Positions 51,994 through 61,464 of a stretch of 64,000 nucleotides of DNA are shown here, piece by piece (the first letter of the stretch is position 1; each line of letters begins with the position of its first letter). Source of the DNA: Pseudomonas putida. GTDB lineage: Bacteria > Pseudomonadota > Gammaproteobacteria > Pseudomonadales > Pseudomonadaceae. A program made the position numbers and the translations under genes. Location of the stretch: contig NZ_CP039371.1 in NCBI RefSeq assembly GCF_005080685.1, positions 2,232,001 to 2,296,000 of the forward strand. Direction: 5' to 3'. The notes beneath the pieces are model-generated. The model did not search any database, had not been told where the DNA came from, and saw only the letters and a program-made list of their open reading frames with translations.

Positions 51994-53511
51994 ATGAGCA
52001 CCGCCAATATTCTGGATTTGATGAGCCCGTTCTGGGGTGATGCCAGCACCGTCGGCAGCTACGTCGGCGGCGAGTTCGTCGTCGGGCAGGGCGCTGCCAT
52101 CGAGGTGCGCAACGCCCATGACGACTCGCTGCTGATGACCTACGCCGACGCCGACGACAGCCTGGTGGCCAGGGCCGACAGGGCTGCCAAGCAGGCCCAG
52201 CGGCAATGGTGGGCGATGACCGCCCAGGCCCGTGGCCGGGTCATGTACCAGGTTGGCGCGCTGGTGCGTGAGCACGCCGAGGCCTTGGCCCAGGTGGAAT
52301 CGGCCACGGCCAACAAGCCGATCCGCGATGCCCGCGTCGAGGTGGCCAAGGTCGCGGAGATGTTCGAGTACTACGCCGGTTGGGCCGACAAGCTGCATGG
52401 CGAAGTGATCCCGGTGCCGACTTCGCACCTGAACTACGTGACCTACGAGCCGCTGGGCAGCGTACTGCAGATCACCCCGTGGAACGCCCCGATCTTCACC
52501 TGCGGCTGGCAGATCGCCCCGGCGATCGCAGCGGGCAACGCGGTCATCCTCAAGCCCTCCGAGCTGACGCCGTTGAGTTCGCTGGCGGTGGGGGTGCTGG
52601 TCGAGCGTGCCGGTGCGCCGAAAGGCCTGGTCAACGTCATCGCCGGCTACGGTCACACCATCGGCCAGCGCCTGATCGCCGAAGCCGACATCCGCAAGGT
52701 GGTGTTCGTTGGCTCCCCGGCCACTGGCCGCCACATCGCCGTGGCGGCGGCCCAGCGCTGCATTCCCGCAGTGCTCGAGCTCGGCGGCAAGTCGGCCAAC
52801 ATCGTCTTCGCCGACGCCGACCTGGATGTCGCATTGCGGGGTGCGCAAGCGGCGATCTTCGCCGGGGCAGGGCAGAGCTGCGTCTCCGGCTCGCGGCTGT
52901 TGGTGCAGGCGTCGATCTTCGACAAGTTCACCCAGGCGTTGGCCGAGGCCGCCAAGCAATTCAAGATCGGTGACCCGGCCGACCCGGAAACCCAGATCGG
53001 CCCGATCAACAACCCCAAGCAGTACGCCCACGTCAGACGCATGGTCGAAGGCGCCCTGGCCGACGGTGCGCGCCTGGTCGGAGAAAACAGCGTGCCGCTG
53101 CCGGACGTTGCCGGTTACTACGTCAACCCGACCGTGCTGGCTGGCAACAACCAGATGTACTGCGCCCAGGAGGAAATTTTCGGCCCTGTCGTGGTCGCAA
53201 TTCCATTCGAGGATGAAGAAGAAGCCATCCGTATCGCCAACGACAGCCGCTTCGGCCTGGCCGGGGGAGTGTGGACCCGCGACGTGGGCCGGGCCCATCG
53301 CGTGGCGCGGCAGGTACGCGCCGGCACCTTCTGGGTCAATGGCTACAAGACCATCCACGTCAGCTCGCCGTTTGGCGGCTACGGCGAAAGCGGTTACGGA
53401 CGCTCGTCGGGCCTGGACGCGCTGCGCGAGTACAGCGAAGTGAAGAGCGTATGGGTCGAAACGGCCGCCAAGCCTGCGGCCAACTTCGGCTACGGCGCCA
53501 ACCTGGAGTAA
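51994..53511 (+). CDS. NAD(P)-dependent aldehyde dehydrogenase
   Basis: Aldehyde dehydrogenase of 505 residues. The catalytic glutamate is in AVLELGGKSANIVFADADLD and the cysteine in FAGAGQSCVSGSRLLVQ. The C-terminal SPFGGYGESGYGRSSGLDAL differs slightly from the usual PFGG.K.SG. It starts 3 bases after the hydroxyacid dehydrogenase stop and ends 4 bases before the hydrolase gene, so the three are one tight operon. It resembles betaine-aldehyde/aromatic-semialdehyde type enzymes, but the substrate cannot be told. Confidence 0.9.
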   Translation: MSTANILDLMSPFWGDASTVGSYVGGEFVVGQGAAIEVRNAHDDSLLMTYADADDSLVARADRAAKQAQRQWWAMTAQARGRVMYQVGALVREHAEALAQVESATANKPIRDARVEVAKVAEMFEYYAGWADKLHGEVIPVPTSHLNYVTYEPLGSVLQITPWNAPIFTCGWQIAPAIAAGNAVILKPSELTPLSSLAVGVLVERAGAPKGLVNVIAGYGHTIGQRLIAEADIRKVVFVGSPATGRHIAVAAAQRCIPAVLELGGKSANIVFADADLDVALRGAQAAIFAGAGQSCVSGSRLLVQASIFDKFTQALAEAAKQFKIGDPADPETQIGPINNPKQYAHVRRMVEGALADGARLVGENSVPLPDVAGYYVNPTVLAGNNQMYCAQEEIFGPVVVAIPFEDEEEAIRIANDSRFGLAGGVWTRDVGRAHRVARQVRAGTFWVNGYKTIHVSSPFGGYGESGYGRSSGLDALREYSEVKSVWVETAAKPAANFGYGANLE

Positions 53512-53515
53512 CTGC

Positions 53516-54673
53516 ATGAAGATCTCGAAAGCCCTTGTCGAAGACGCCCAGGCCTGGCGGCGGGCGTTCCACGCCCAGCCCGAACTGGGTTATCAGGAAC
53601 ACCGCACGTCGCAACGTGTCGCCGAGTTGTTGGAGGGCTTCGGGATCGACGTGCACCGAGGTCTGGGCGGCACTGGCGTGGTGGGAACGTTGCGCACCGG
53701 CAACGGCCCGACCATCGGCATTCGTGCCGACATGGATGCCCTGCCGATCCAGGAATTGGGGGAGCCGCAGCACAAGTCGGGGCATGCCGGCTGCATGCAT
53801 GCCTGCGGGCATGACGGCCATACCGCGATCCTGCTGGCCACCGCCCAGCATTTGAGCGTGACGCGCAATTTCAGCGGCACCGTGCACTTCGTCTTCCAGC
53901 CGGCCGAGGAAAACCTTGCCGGTGCCCAGAAGATGATCGAGGACGGGTTGTTCGAGCTGTTCCCCATGGATGCGATCTATGGCCTGCACAACTGGCCGGG
54001 CTATCCGGCCGGCCAGGTGGTGATCAACCCAGGGCCGATGATGGCCTCGCTGGATACCTTCGAGATCCGTCTGACTGGCAAGGGTTGCCACGCCGCGATG
54101 CCAGAGAAGGGCGCCGATCCGATCGTCGCTGCCGCCGAGTTGGTGCTGGGCTTGCAGTCGATCGTGTCGCGGCGCTTGTCGCCGCTGGATTCGGCAGTGG
54201 TCAGCGTGACCCAGATCCAGGCGGGCGAGGCGATCAACGTGATCCCGGAATCGGCGGTGCTCAAGGGCACGGTGCGCTGCCTGCAGACGCCGGTGCGTGC
54301 CAAGGTGCAAGGGCTGATCGGCGAGTTCGTCGAACAGTTGCCGGTGGCGTTCGGGGTCGAGGGGGTGTTGACCTACAACGTGGGTTATCCGGTCACCGAG
54401 AACGACCCCGAGGCGGCGGCGCAGGTACGACGTGCGGCGGTGGCGGCGGTCGGCGAGGAGAACGTGCTGTGGGGCTGCAACCCGTCCATGGCATCGGAGG
54501 ACTTTTCGTTCATGCTGCAGGCGTGTCCGGGGGCCTATGTGTGGTTGGGCGTGGACGGGGAGCAGCCGTCTGCGGCGCTGCACAATCCGTATTATGACTT
54601 CAACGACCAGGTGATCGAGCCTGGGGTGGCAGTGTGGAGCCGGTTGGTGGAGCAGCTGTTGCCGGCGGCCTGA
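53516..54673 (+). CDS. M20-family amidohydrolase / aminoacylase
   Basis: Metal-dependent amidohydrolase of 385 residues of the hippurate hydrolase / IAA-amino-acid hydrolase group. The di-metal site is visible in GIRADMDALPIQE, GCMHACGHDGHTAILL and FQPAEENLAGAQKMIEDG. The dimerisation domain carries the histidine GKGCHAAMPEKGADPI, and the late ligand region is MASEDFSFMLQACPGAYVWL. Members remove an acyl group from an N-acyl amino acid. It is the third gene of the LysR-controlled operon, which suggests growth on an N-acylated compound (inference). Confidence 0.89.
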   Translation: MKISKALVEDAQAWRRAFHAQPELGYQEHRTSQRVAELLEGFGIDVHRGLGGTGVVGTLRTGNGPTIGIRADMDALPIQELGEPQHKSGHAGCMHACGHDGHTAILLATAQHLSVTRNFSGTVHFVFQPAEENLAGAQKMIEDGLFELFPMDAIYGLHNWPGYPAGQVVINPGPMMASLDTFEIRLTGKGCHAAMPEKGADPIVAAAELVLGLQSIVSRRLSPLDSAVVSVTQIQAGEAINVIPESAVLKGTVRCLQTPVRAKVQGLIGEFVEQLPVAFGVEGVLTYNVGYPVTENDPEAAAQVRRAAVAAVGEENVLWGCNPSMASEDFSFMLQACPGAYVWLGVDGEQPSAALHNPYYDFNDQVIEPGVAVWSRLVEQLLPAA

Positions 54674-54719
54674 AGCCCGCTACCTCCACACCGCGACGGA
54701 TGGCACCGGCAGGCCGGTG

Positions 54720-54816
54720 TTCGCGGGTAAATCGGACCGCCGCACCGCCGCTCCTACAGATACGGCGCCGGCCCTGGCATCCGTGAAGGTCCGGTGGGAG
54801 CGGGCTTGCCCGCGAA
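54720..54816. repeat. REP element pair, left unit damaged
   Basis: The right unit gtgggagcgggcttgcccgc at about 54795-54816 is a standard P. putida REP. The left unit ttcgcgggtaaat...gccgctcctaca (about 54720-54758) is an opposite-facing unit with insertions. They fill the 279-base gap between the M20 hydrolase gene and the next LysR gene, which otherwise holds nothing recognisable. Confidence 0.7.
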
Positions 54817-54952
54817 GAATACGGCGCGGTCTATGGCACGGGCTTGGCCCGTGTTCGCCGGCGGGCAGGTTGCCCAGCAGGTGCAATAACGGCACGCCTC
54901 TGAGCCCGACTGGCTGGTAAGCTTCAGCTCACTGCCCTCCGGATAACCTGCC

Positions 54953-55828
54953 ATGTCCCTGCGCGCCCTCCGCACGCTGCTCGCCATCGCCCAGCACGGC
55001 TCGTTCGTCCGTGCCGCAGAGGCCGTGCACCTCACCCAGTCCGCCGTCAGCCTGCAGGTGCGTGCGCTGGAAGAGGATTTCAACGCCACATTGTTCGACC
55101 GTTCCCGTCGCCTTCCAGTCCTGACCGACGCCGGGCATATCGCCGTGGAGCGTGCCCGCGAAATCCTCAGCCTGTACGACGGCATCGCTGGCGAAATCGG
55201 CGGCGACACCGAACTGCGCGGTCGCCTGCGCATCGGCGCGGTGCCGACCGTGCTGGCCGGGGCACTGCCCGCAGCACTCGCAGCCCTTGGCAGGGAGCAC
55301 CCGAACTTGCGCCTCACCGTCAGCGCCGGCATGTCCGCCGAACTGTCCACGCGTGTGGAGGCCGGCGAACTCGACGTAGCCATCACCACCGAGCCCGTCC
55401 GGCCACACCCCTACGGCTTGGTCAGTACCGTGCTGTACGAAGACGGCTTCTGGATCATCGCGCCTGCGAGCTACACCGGGCAGGACCTGCAGCCGCTGCT
55501 GCAGTCGCAACCCTTCATCCGCTTCGAACGTCGGGCCTGGGCTGGGCGCACCATCGAGCGAGAGCTGCGCAAGATGCGCCTGCGGGTGCAGACGAGCATG
55601 GAGCTCGACAGCCAGGAAGCGATCATCCAGATGGTCGGTAACGGCCTTGGGGTGTCAGTGGTGCCCATGGCCAGGGAGCGCCTGGCAAGTCTGCCACAAC
55701 TGGCTGCGCAGCCCTTCGGCACGCCCCAGAAGACGCGCCGCCTGGTGTTGCTCGAACGCGAGGACCGACCGATGCGCAAGCTGGCGGCAGCGTTGGCGCA
55801 GGCAGTCCAGGCGCATGCGCCGCACTGA
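54953..55828 (+). CDS. LysR-family transcriptional regulator
   Basis: LysR-type regulator of 291 residues. The winged helix reads LRTLLAIAQHGSFVRAAEAV, HLTQSAVSLQVRALEEDFNA. The effector-binding domain begins near residue 88 (ELRGRLRIGAVPTVLAGALP). It lies 104 bases upstream of the AEC transporter gene in the same direction, with an AT-rich stretch (55855-55882) between. So it probably controls that transporter and perhaps the DUF3100 gene behind it. Confidence 0.87.
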   Translation: MSLRALRTLLAIAQHGSFVRAAEAVHLTQSAVSLQVRALEEDFNATLFDRSRRLPVLTDAGHIAVERAREILSLYDGIAGEIGGDTELRGRLRIGAVPTVLAGALPAALAALGREHPNLRLTVSAGMSAELSTRVEAGELDVAITTEPVRPHPYGLVSTVLYEDGFWIIAPASYTGQDLQPLLQSQPFIRFERRAWAGRTIERELRKMRLRVQTSMELDSQEAIIQMVGNGLGVSVVPMARERLASLPQLAAQPFGTPQKTRRLVLLEREDRPMRKLAAALAQAVQAHAPH

Positions 55829-55932
55829 TCACTCATCAGAAAAACTCATTGATCACGAAAGTTTAAATCGATTTTATTCGTAGGTTGCCCCCCGTATGGT
55901 GAAGCCTTCACCGACCGCACCGAGGGTAACCG

Positions 55933-56859
55933 ATGACCTACGCGCTGCTCATGGCGCTGCTGCCGATCGCGCTGCTGATCGCCCTTGGCGCCTGGCTCAA
56001 GCACCGTGCCTTCGTGGCCGACAGCTTCTGGCCGCAGGCAGAGCGGCTCGGTTACTACGTGCTGTTGCCTTCACTGTTTTTCCATGGCCTGGCCACCGCC
56101 AAGCTCGACGGGGTACCCGTGCAGGGCATGATCTCGGCGCTGGTGCTCTCGACCGTGGCGGTGGCGATTCTGGTGGTGGTTTCACGGGCGCTGGTCAAGG
56201 GCGATGACGCGGCGTTCACCTCGGTATTCCAGGGCGGCGTGCGCTTCAACAATTATGTGGGCGTGTCGGCGGCGGCTGGCTTGTTCGGCGCGCAGGGCAT
56301 CGCCCTGGCGGCGGTCGCCAACGCGGCGATCGTGCCTACCGTGAATATCCTTTGCGTGCTGGTGTTCGCCTGGTACGGATCGGCGGGGCGCATGCCGCTC
56401 GGCAAGGTGCTGCGGCAAGTGGCACTCAACCCGTTGGTCGTGGCGTGCTTTGCCGGGATTGCCTTGCAAGCGCTGGGGACCGGGCTGCCGGCAGGTATCG
56501 AGCCGGTGCTCAAGGCCCTCGGGCAGGCTTCGTTGCCGCTGGGCCTGCTGTGCGTGGGGGCTGCTCTCGAGCTTGGCAGCGTGCGTCAGTGGCTGCGCCC
56601 GGTGGGCTATGCGTCGGTGGTGAAGTTTCTGGTCATGCCGGTGGTCACCCTGTACGCGTGCCACCTGTTCGGGCTGGACGGCAAGGCCGCCATCGCCGCG
56701 CTGCTGTTCCAGGCGCTGCCGACGGCCTCATCGTCGTACATCATGGCGCGTCAACTGGGCGGCGACGCGCCATTGATGGCCGGTATCATCGCCTGTCAGA
56801 CCGTGCTGGCGGCGGTTGCGCTACCGGTGGCGGTCATCGCCCTGACGCCCTTCATCTGA
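55933..56859 (+). CDS. AEC-family transporter
   Basis: Membrane protein of 308 residues with about ten segments, of the auxin efflux carrier family (MTYALLMALLPIALLIALGA; FQGGVRFNNYVGVSAAAGLF; QALPTASSSYIMARQLGGDA). In bacteria such proteins carry small carboxylates such as malate or malonate. The FNNYVG block and the PTA-S-SY-MA motif of the second half are characteristic. Its stop lies 4 bases from the convergent DUF3100 gene. The substrate is unknown. Confidence 0.88.
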   Translation: MTYALLMALLPIALLIALGAWLKHRAFVADSFWPQAERLGYYVLLPSLFFHGLATAKLDGVPVQGMISALVLSTVAVAILVVVSRALVKGDDAAFTSVFQGGVRFNNYVGVSAAAGLFGAQGIALAAVANAAIVPTVNILCVLVFAWYGSAGRMPLGKVLRQVALNPLVVACFAGIALQALGTGLPAGIEPVLKALGQASLPLGLLCVGAALELGSVRQWLRPVGYASVVKFLVMPVVTLYACHLFGLDGKAAIAALLFQALPTASSSYIMARQLGGDAPLMAGIIACQTVLAAVALPVAVIALTPFI

Positions 56860-56863
56860 ACGG

Positions 56864-58192
56864 TCAGTGGAAGAACTCGGCGATCAGTACCGCGCCGATG
56901 AAGGTACCCAGGTTGGCCAGGAACGACACCAGCACGATGCGCCAGCCCAGGCGGCGGAAGGCTGGCAGGTCCTTGGCCACGGACAGCCCGGCGAAGGTCA
57001 GCATCGGCGTGATCACCGCGAGCATGTTCACCGAGTTGCTCAGGCGGGTGATCTCCGCAGCCCAGGGGCAGGCGGGGGAGGTGAGGAACATCGCCACCAC
57101 CGACACCATTCACACCGCCGGCAGCTTGCGCTTGAACAGCGCGCACAGGCCTTCGCCGACGAACACCGCGAAGATCATGATGCCCATGCCGGCGAACGCA
57201 TCGCCCGACAAGGTCTTGTAGCCGACGTAGTTGGCGATCAGCGCCAGAGCGCTGGCGGCGACCCAGGCGCTGATCTTGCCGGCCCAGCCCAGCTCGATGG
57301 TTTCCAGCGACACTTCGTCGTGGCTTGGGCCATGGGCCACGTTCGAGGCCTTGGTGGTGCGGCCGATCAGCGGCTCGAGCACGCGATAGCCCCATACCGC
57401 CAGCGGCAGCGAGATGAACAGGGTGAAGTAGGTGCCGATGGTGGTGGTGATCAGGTTGGCCGCAGCGGCCAGGGTCATCACCTCCTTCGCGACTTCCGGT
57501 GTTTGCTGCGCGGCGATGGCGCCGGCGGCCGCGGCCATCATGCTGCCCGAACCGATGCCCGAGCCCATGGCCAAGGAGTTGGGGTGGAAGATGTTCAGGC
57601 TGGTGATGAAACCGGCGACGATGGCGATGAACAGCGCGCCGAACAGCGTCCCAGTCAGGTATTCGGCAAGTACCCCACGGCCTTCGGGCGAATCCATGCC
57701 GTAGCGTTCGCCGATGATCGCCAGGCTTGGCTCACGGCCGACCGAGAACGTCGCGCCCACGGCCTCGCGCTTGATGCCGAGCAACAACGCCACGGGCAGG
57801 CCCAGCAGCACGGTGCCGACGAAGTGACCGAACTCCTGGAACACCAGGGCCCAGCCAGAGGCGAATACCACTGGCAGCGAGCCCCCGACCACCAGGCCGA
57901 GCTTGGCGATGAATATCAGCAGTGCCGGTTGCAGGATCGACGCCGAGCGTACCTGGGCGCGGGTATCGACGCCGATGGTGCCGGGCATGCGCTTGCTGGC
58001 GATGCCGACTGCAGCGCCCAGGATCAATGCCCAGACCATGGGCAGCAACACCACCTTGCCGGGGCCGACGGGAATACTGATGGAGCCGATGAGTTCGGCG
58101 AGGATGAGGATGATGGCGGCCCATACATACAGCTTCACGGTGGCCGACACCGCTCGGTGTTCAGCGAAAGACGCAGCTTGGATATGTTGCAT
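56864..58192 (-). pseudogene. DUF3100 membrane protein split by an in-frame TGA
   Basis: A membrane protein of about 442 residues with roughly 10-12 segments starts at the ATG at 58192 (MQHIQAASFAEHRAVSATVK). After FVGEGLCALFKRKLPAV (residue 360) an in-frame TGA at 57110-57112 stops it. Directly after the stop the same frame continues MVSVVAMFLTSPACPWAAEI to GTFIGAVLIAEFFH, ending at 56864, which completes two more segments. So only one codon is changed; TGC, TGT or TGG are likely ancestors. DUF3100 proteins look like transporters of unknown substrate. The downstream ATG could allow separate translation of an 81-residue piece. Confidence 0.82.
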
Positions 58193-58590
58193 GTGATTCC
58201 CCTGGCCTGCTGAAGGTCATGGCGACCTTCAAGAGTTGTTGTTTTTCAGGGGGTGTCGAAGACACCCAGGGCAGATTCGAAAGCCACCGTACCGATGGAA
58301 GCGTCGAGAGCGCACATGCAGTGTTTGGCAACGTCTTGTCGGGCGTTCGTCCACTGTTCTGTTGCGCCATCGTTCAGTCCCTTGCGGGGTGACTGAGTCG
58401 GCGTGACCTGAGTATCGGCTGCTCCAGGCAACGAACCAATATCACGGATTTTATTTATCGTTGCGTTTGGGTGAACGCACAATTGGCGTGATGACAAAGG
58501 GTACAACAGGGGGAGGGGATTGGGTCCGGCCTCTTCGCGCCGAACTGCCGCGAAGAGGCCGGACCAGGTAACTGGGATGTATGGCTCAGT
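58193..58590. other. noncoding gap with a 17-bp hairpin
   Basis: No gene is seen in these 398 bases. They contain the leader of the DUF3100 gene on the right-hand side of its ATG and a perfect 17-bp inverted repeat at 58523-58539 / 58549-58565 (GGTCCGGCCTCTTCGCG) with a 9-base loop. This lies about 25 bases past the stop of the enolase-family gene and may end its transcript. No U-tract follows, so it is not a standard intrinsic terminator. Confidence 0.6.
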
Positions 58591-59751
58591 TCACGGCCGC
58601 TTGCCGAACTCCGCCACCTGCGCGGTCCAGCCACGCACCCGCTCGCTCAACGACAACCCCAGCCCCGGCCGTGTCGGCACCAGCATGCGCCCGTCACGGG
58701 TCTCCAGGCGTTCGTTGAACAGCGGCTCCAACCACTCGAAATGTTCAACCCAAGGTTCGGTCGGGTAGGTCGCCGCCAGATGCACATGCAACTCCATGGC
58801 AAAGTGCGGCGCGATCATCACCCCGGCCTGCTCGGCCATGGCCGCTACCTTGAGGTAGGGCGTGATGCCGCCTACTCGCGGCGCATCGGGCATCAGGTAA
58901 TCAGCGCCACGCAACTTGATGAACTCGGCATGCTCGGCAACGCTGGTGAGCATCTCGCCGGTGGCGATCGGCGTGTCGAACTGCTGGGCCAAGGCCGCGT
59001 GGCCTTCGGCGTCGTAGCAGTCCAGCGGTTCCTCGATCCACACCAGGTTGAACGCCTCGAAGCGCCGACACATGCGTTGCGCGGTCGGCCGGTCCCATTG
59101 CTGGTTGGCGTCGACCATCAGGGGGAAGCTCTCGCCCAGGTGCTCGCGCACGGTGCTGACGCGGTGCAGGTCGATCGCACAATCAGGCTGGCCAACCTTG
59201 AGCTTGATGCCGCCGATGCCTTTCTCGCGGGACAGGTCGGTGTTTTTCAGCAACTGGTCCAGGGGCGTATGCAGGAAGCCGCCGGAGGTGTTGTAGCAGC
59301 GTACCGAATCGCGTTGGGCGCCCAGCAGTCGGGCCAACGACAAGTTGGCACGTTTGGCTTTCAAGTCCCACAACGCCACGTCGAAGGCGCCGATGGCTTG
59401 TGTCGACAAGCCGCTGCGGCCCACCGAGGCCCCGGCCCAGCACAGCTTGGTCCACAGTTTGGCGATGTCGCTGGGGTTCTCGCCGAGCAGCGCCGGGGCG
59501 ATTTCCTGGGCGTGGGCGAACTGGCCCGGGCCACCTGCACGCTTGGAATAGCTGAAGCCCAGGCCCTTGTGGCCATCCTCGGTGTGGATTTCGGCGAACA
59601 GGATGGCGATCTCGGTCATCGGCTTCTGCCTGCCGGTCAGCACCTTGGCGTCGCTGATCGGATTGGCCAGTGGCAGGAAGACCGAGGACACTTTGACGTG
59701 GGCAATGCGGTCGCCGTCGGCGGATGGGCGTTGTTGTTCTTGTGCGAGCAT
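58591..59751 (-). CDS. L-talarate/galactarate dehydratase-like enolase-superfamily enzyme
   Basis: Mandelate-racemase-group enzyme of 386 residues. The base motif is GIKLKVGQPD (KxK). The metal ligands lie in LMVDANQQWDRPT, VWIEEPLDCYD and IATGEMLTSVAEHAE. The second catalytic histidine is in GVMIAPHFAMELHVHLA. The block YNTSGGFLHTPLDQLLKN is characteristic of talarate/galactarate dehydratase (TalrD/GalrD), which removes water from the hexarate to give 5-keto-4-deoxyglucarate. It lies 33 bases behind an MFS sugar-acid transporter gene, a usual pair. The ATG at 59751 follows GGAG. Confidence 0.88.
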   Translation of the reverse strand: MLAQEQQRPSADGDRIAHVKVSSVFLPLANPISDAKVLTGRQKPMTEIAILFAEIHTEDGHKGLGFSYSKRAGGPGQFAHAQEIAPALLGENPSDIAKLWTKLCWAGASVGRSGLSTQAIGAFDVALWDLKAKRANLSLARLLGAQRDSVRCYNTSGGFLHTPLDQLLKNTDLSREKGIGGIKLKVGQPDCAIDLHRVSTVREHLGESFPLMVDANQQWDRPTAQRMCRRFEAFNLVWIEEPLDCYDAEGHAALAQQFDTPIATGEMLTSVAEHAEFIKLRGADYLMPDAPRVGGITPYLKVAAMAEQAGVMIAPHFAMELHVHLAATYPTEPWVEHFEWLEPLFNERLETRDGRMLVPTRPGLGLSLSERVRGWTAQVAEFGKRP

Positions 59752-59784
59752 GAGGGCTCTCCTGATGGGCGAGTGGGTGAAGGT

Positions 59785-61139
59785 TCAGCGAACTGGATCG
59801 GAAGTGGGGGAGGTGTGCGTCGTGGCTATCGGCTGGTCGCCGGCATCGACGTCCAGACGCTTGAGCGGGCCGACGATGACCAGGTAGGCGAAGGCGCCGA
59901 GCAGGCCCATGGCGCCGACATAGATCAACGCGGCATCGAACGATGCCTGCTTGACCAGCAAGCCGATGGCGATTGGTGTGACGATGCTGGCGATGTTGCC
60001 GCAGAAGTTGAACATCGCACCGCTGGTGCCCATTGCATGCTTCGGCGACACGTCACCGACGATGCACCAGCCGAGGTTGCCGACGCCCTTGGCGAAGAAT
60101 GCGATGGACATCACCAGGATCACCAGGGCGATCGACTGGGTGTAGTTGGCGACCACGATGCTGCTCGACAGCAGCAGCCCGCAGATGATCGGGGTCTTGC
60201 GTGCGGCGGTGAGGCTGAAGCCCTTTTTCAGCATCCAGTCCGACCACACGCCGCCAATCATGCCACCCAAGCAGCCGGCGATAGGTGGAATGGCCGCCAC
60301 CAGGCCGACCTTGAGCAAGGTCATGCCCTTGGCCTCGATCAGGTAGGTAGGGAACCAGGTGAGGAAGAACCAGGTGATGGAGGTGAGGCAGAACTGCCCC
60401 AGGTAGATGCCGACCATCATGCGGTTGGCGGAGATCGCCCGCAGGCGCGCCCAACTGAACGGCGTCTTGATCTCGCCCATGTCGGGCAGGCCGCCTCCGG
60501 CTTCGATGTAGTCCAGTTCGGCCTGGTTGACGCGCTTGTCGCGGCGCGGCTCATGCACGAACTTGAACCACAGCAGGCCGATGAAGATGCCGGCGCCGCC
60601 GGTCCAGAAGAACACGTGTTGCCAGCCGAAGCTGTTTAGCAGCAGCACCATCAACGGTGTGAACGCGGCCAGGGCGAAATACTGTGCGGACTGGAAGATC
60701 GCCGTCGCCAAACCGCGCTCGTGGCGGGTAACCACATCACGGTCAGGCGGTTGTTGGCCGGAAAGGCCGGCGATTCGGCCACGCCCATCATGAAGCGCAG
60801 CACGAACAGGGCCAGGAACGCCGAGCTGAACAGGTCGACGAAGCCCTGCAGGAAGGTGAAGGTCGACCAGATGATCAGGCTCAGGCCCAGTACCAGGCGC
60901 GAGCCGAAGCGATCGAGGATTACGCCGCCCGGCAATTGCATGCTGGTATAGGCCCAGCCGAATGCGGAAAAGGCGATGCCCATGGTGACCGCATCGAAGC
61001 CCAGGTCGGTGCGCATGGCAGGCGCGGCGATCGACAGGGTGGCGCGGTCGACGTAGTTGAACACGGTGACGATGAAAATCATCGCCAGGATCAGGTAGCG
61101 GACGTTGGTCCGGCGTACCTCGGGGGTTGCTGTGATCAC
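59785..61139 (-). pseudogene. GudP-like MFS hexarate/galactonate transporter, frameshifted
   Basis: Major facilitator of the anion:cation symporter group, about 452 residues if repaired. A GTG at 61139 (VITATPEVRRTNVRYLILAM) has AAGGAAAA upstream; a GTG at 61169 is another option. The frame runs through FNYVDRATLSIAAPAMRTDL and ESPAFPANNRLTVMW. It is then lost, and HERGLATAIFQSAQYFALAA continues in another frame to the stop at 59785. One more T in the short T run (TGGTTACC, at 60729-60731) restores WFTRHERGLATA. The motifs for glucarate/galactarate porters are intact. Two identical palindromes lie upstream. Confidence 0.85.
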
Positions 61140-61195
61140 TGTTGTTTTCCTTGTTGTGATGTTCGGCACGGTTGGAAACTGCAGCGATCACGTTG

Positions 61196-61211
61196 ATGAT
61201 TGCGCAATCAT
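61196..61211. promoter_or_regulatory. candidate LacI-type operator 1
   Basis: ATGATTGCGCAATCAT is a perfect 16-bp palindrome with a central CG, the layout bound by LacI/GalR-family regulators. It lies 57 bases upstream of the GTG start of the MFS gene. The same palindrome occurs again at 61275-61290. A LacI-family regulator gene lies at 63475-64000. Confidence 0.68.
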
Positions 61212-61274
61212 TTCCGTTTCGAAAAAACGGCCATTCGCTCATGGGAGGGAGAGGGCCGTGGGTTTGATCTTACA

Positions 61275-61290
61275 ATGATTGCGCAATCAT
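61275..61290. promoter_or_regulatory. candidate LacI-type operator 2
   Basis: A second exact copy of ATGATTGCGCAATCAT, 79 bases from the first (start to start), about 7.5 helical turns. Paired operators suit a dimer-of-dimers or looping repressor. The 96 bases between this site and the inverted-repeat element (61291-61386) hold nothing recognisable. Confidence 0.65.
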
Positions 61291-61464
61291 TCAAGGGGCA
61301 TTCGTTGTGTCGGTGAAAAAATGGTTCTTCATGGATTAGTGGGGGCTGGGGTTTGGGCGTTGGGATTAGGTGGCTGGTCCGAGGGATGTAGCGGCGCTAC
61401 TGGCCCCTTCCGCCTTTACGGCGGGTCCCTTTTTTCTTGGAAAAAGGGACGCAAAACCGCTTGC

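Noticed and set aside
57110..57112. TGA as a selenocysteine codon in the DUF3100 protein
   Set aside because: No SECIS-like hairpin could be recognised just downstream, and DUF3100 is not a known selenoprotein family. A nonsense change or base-call error is simpler.
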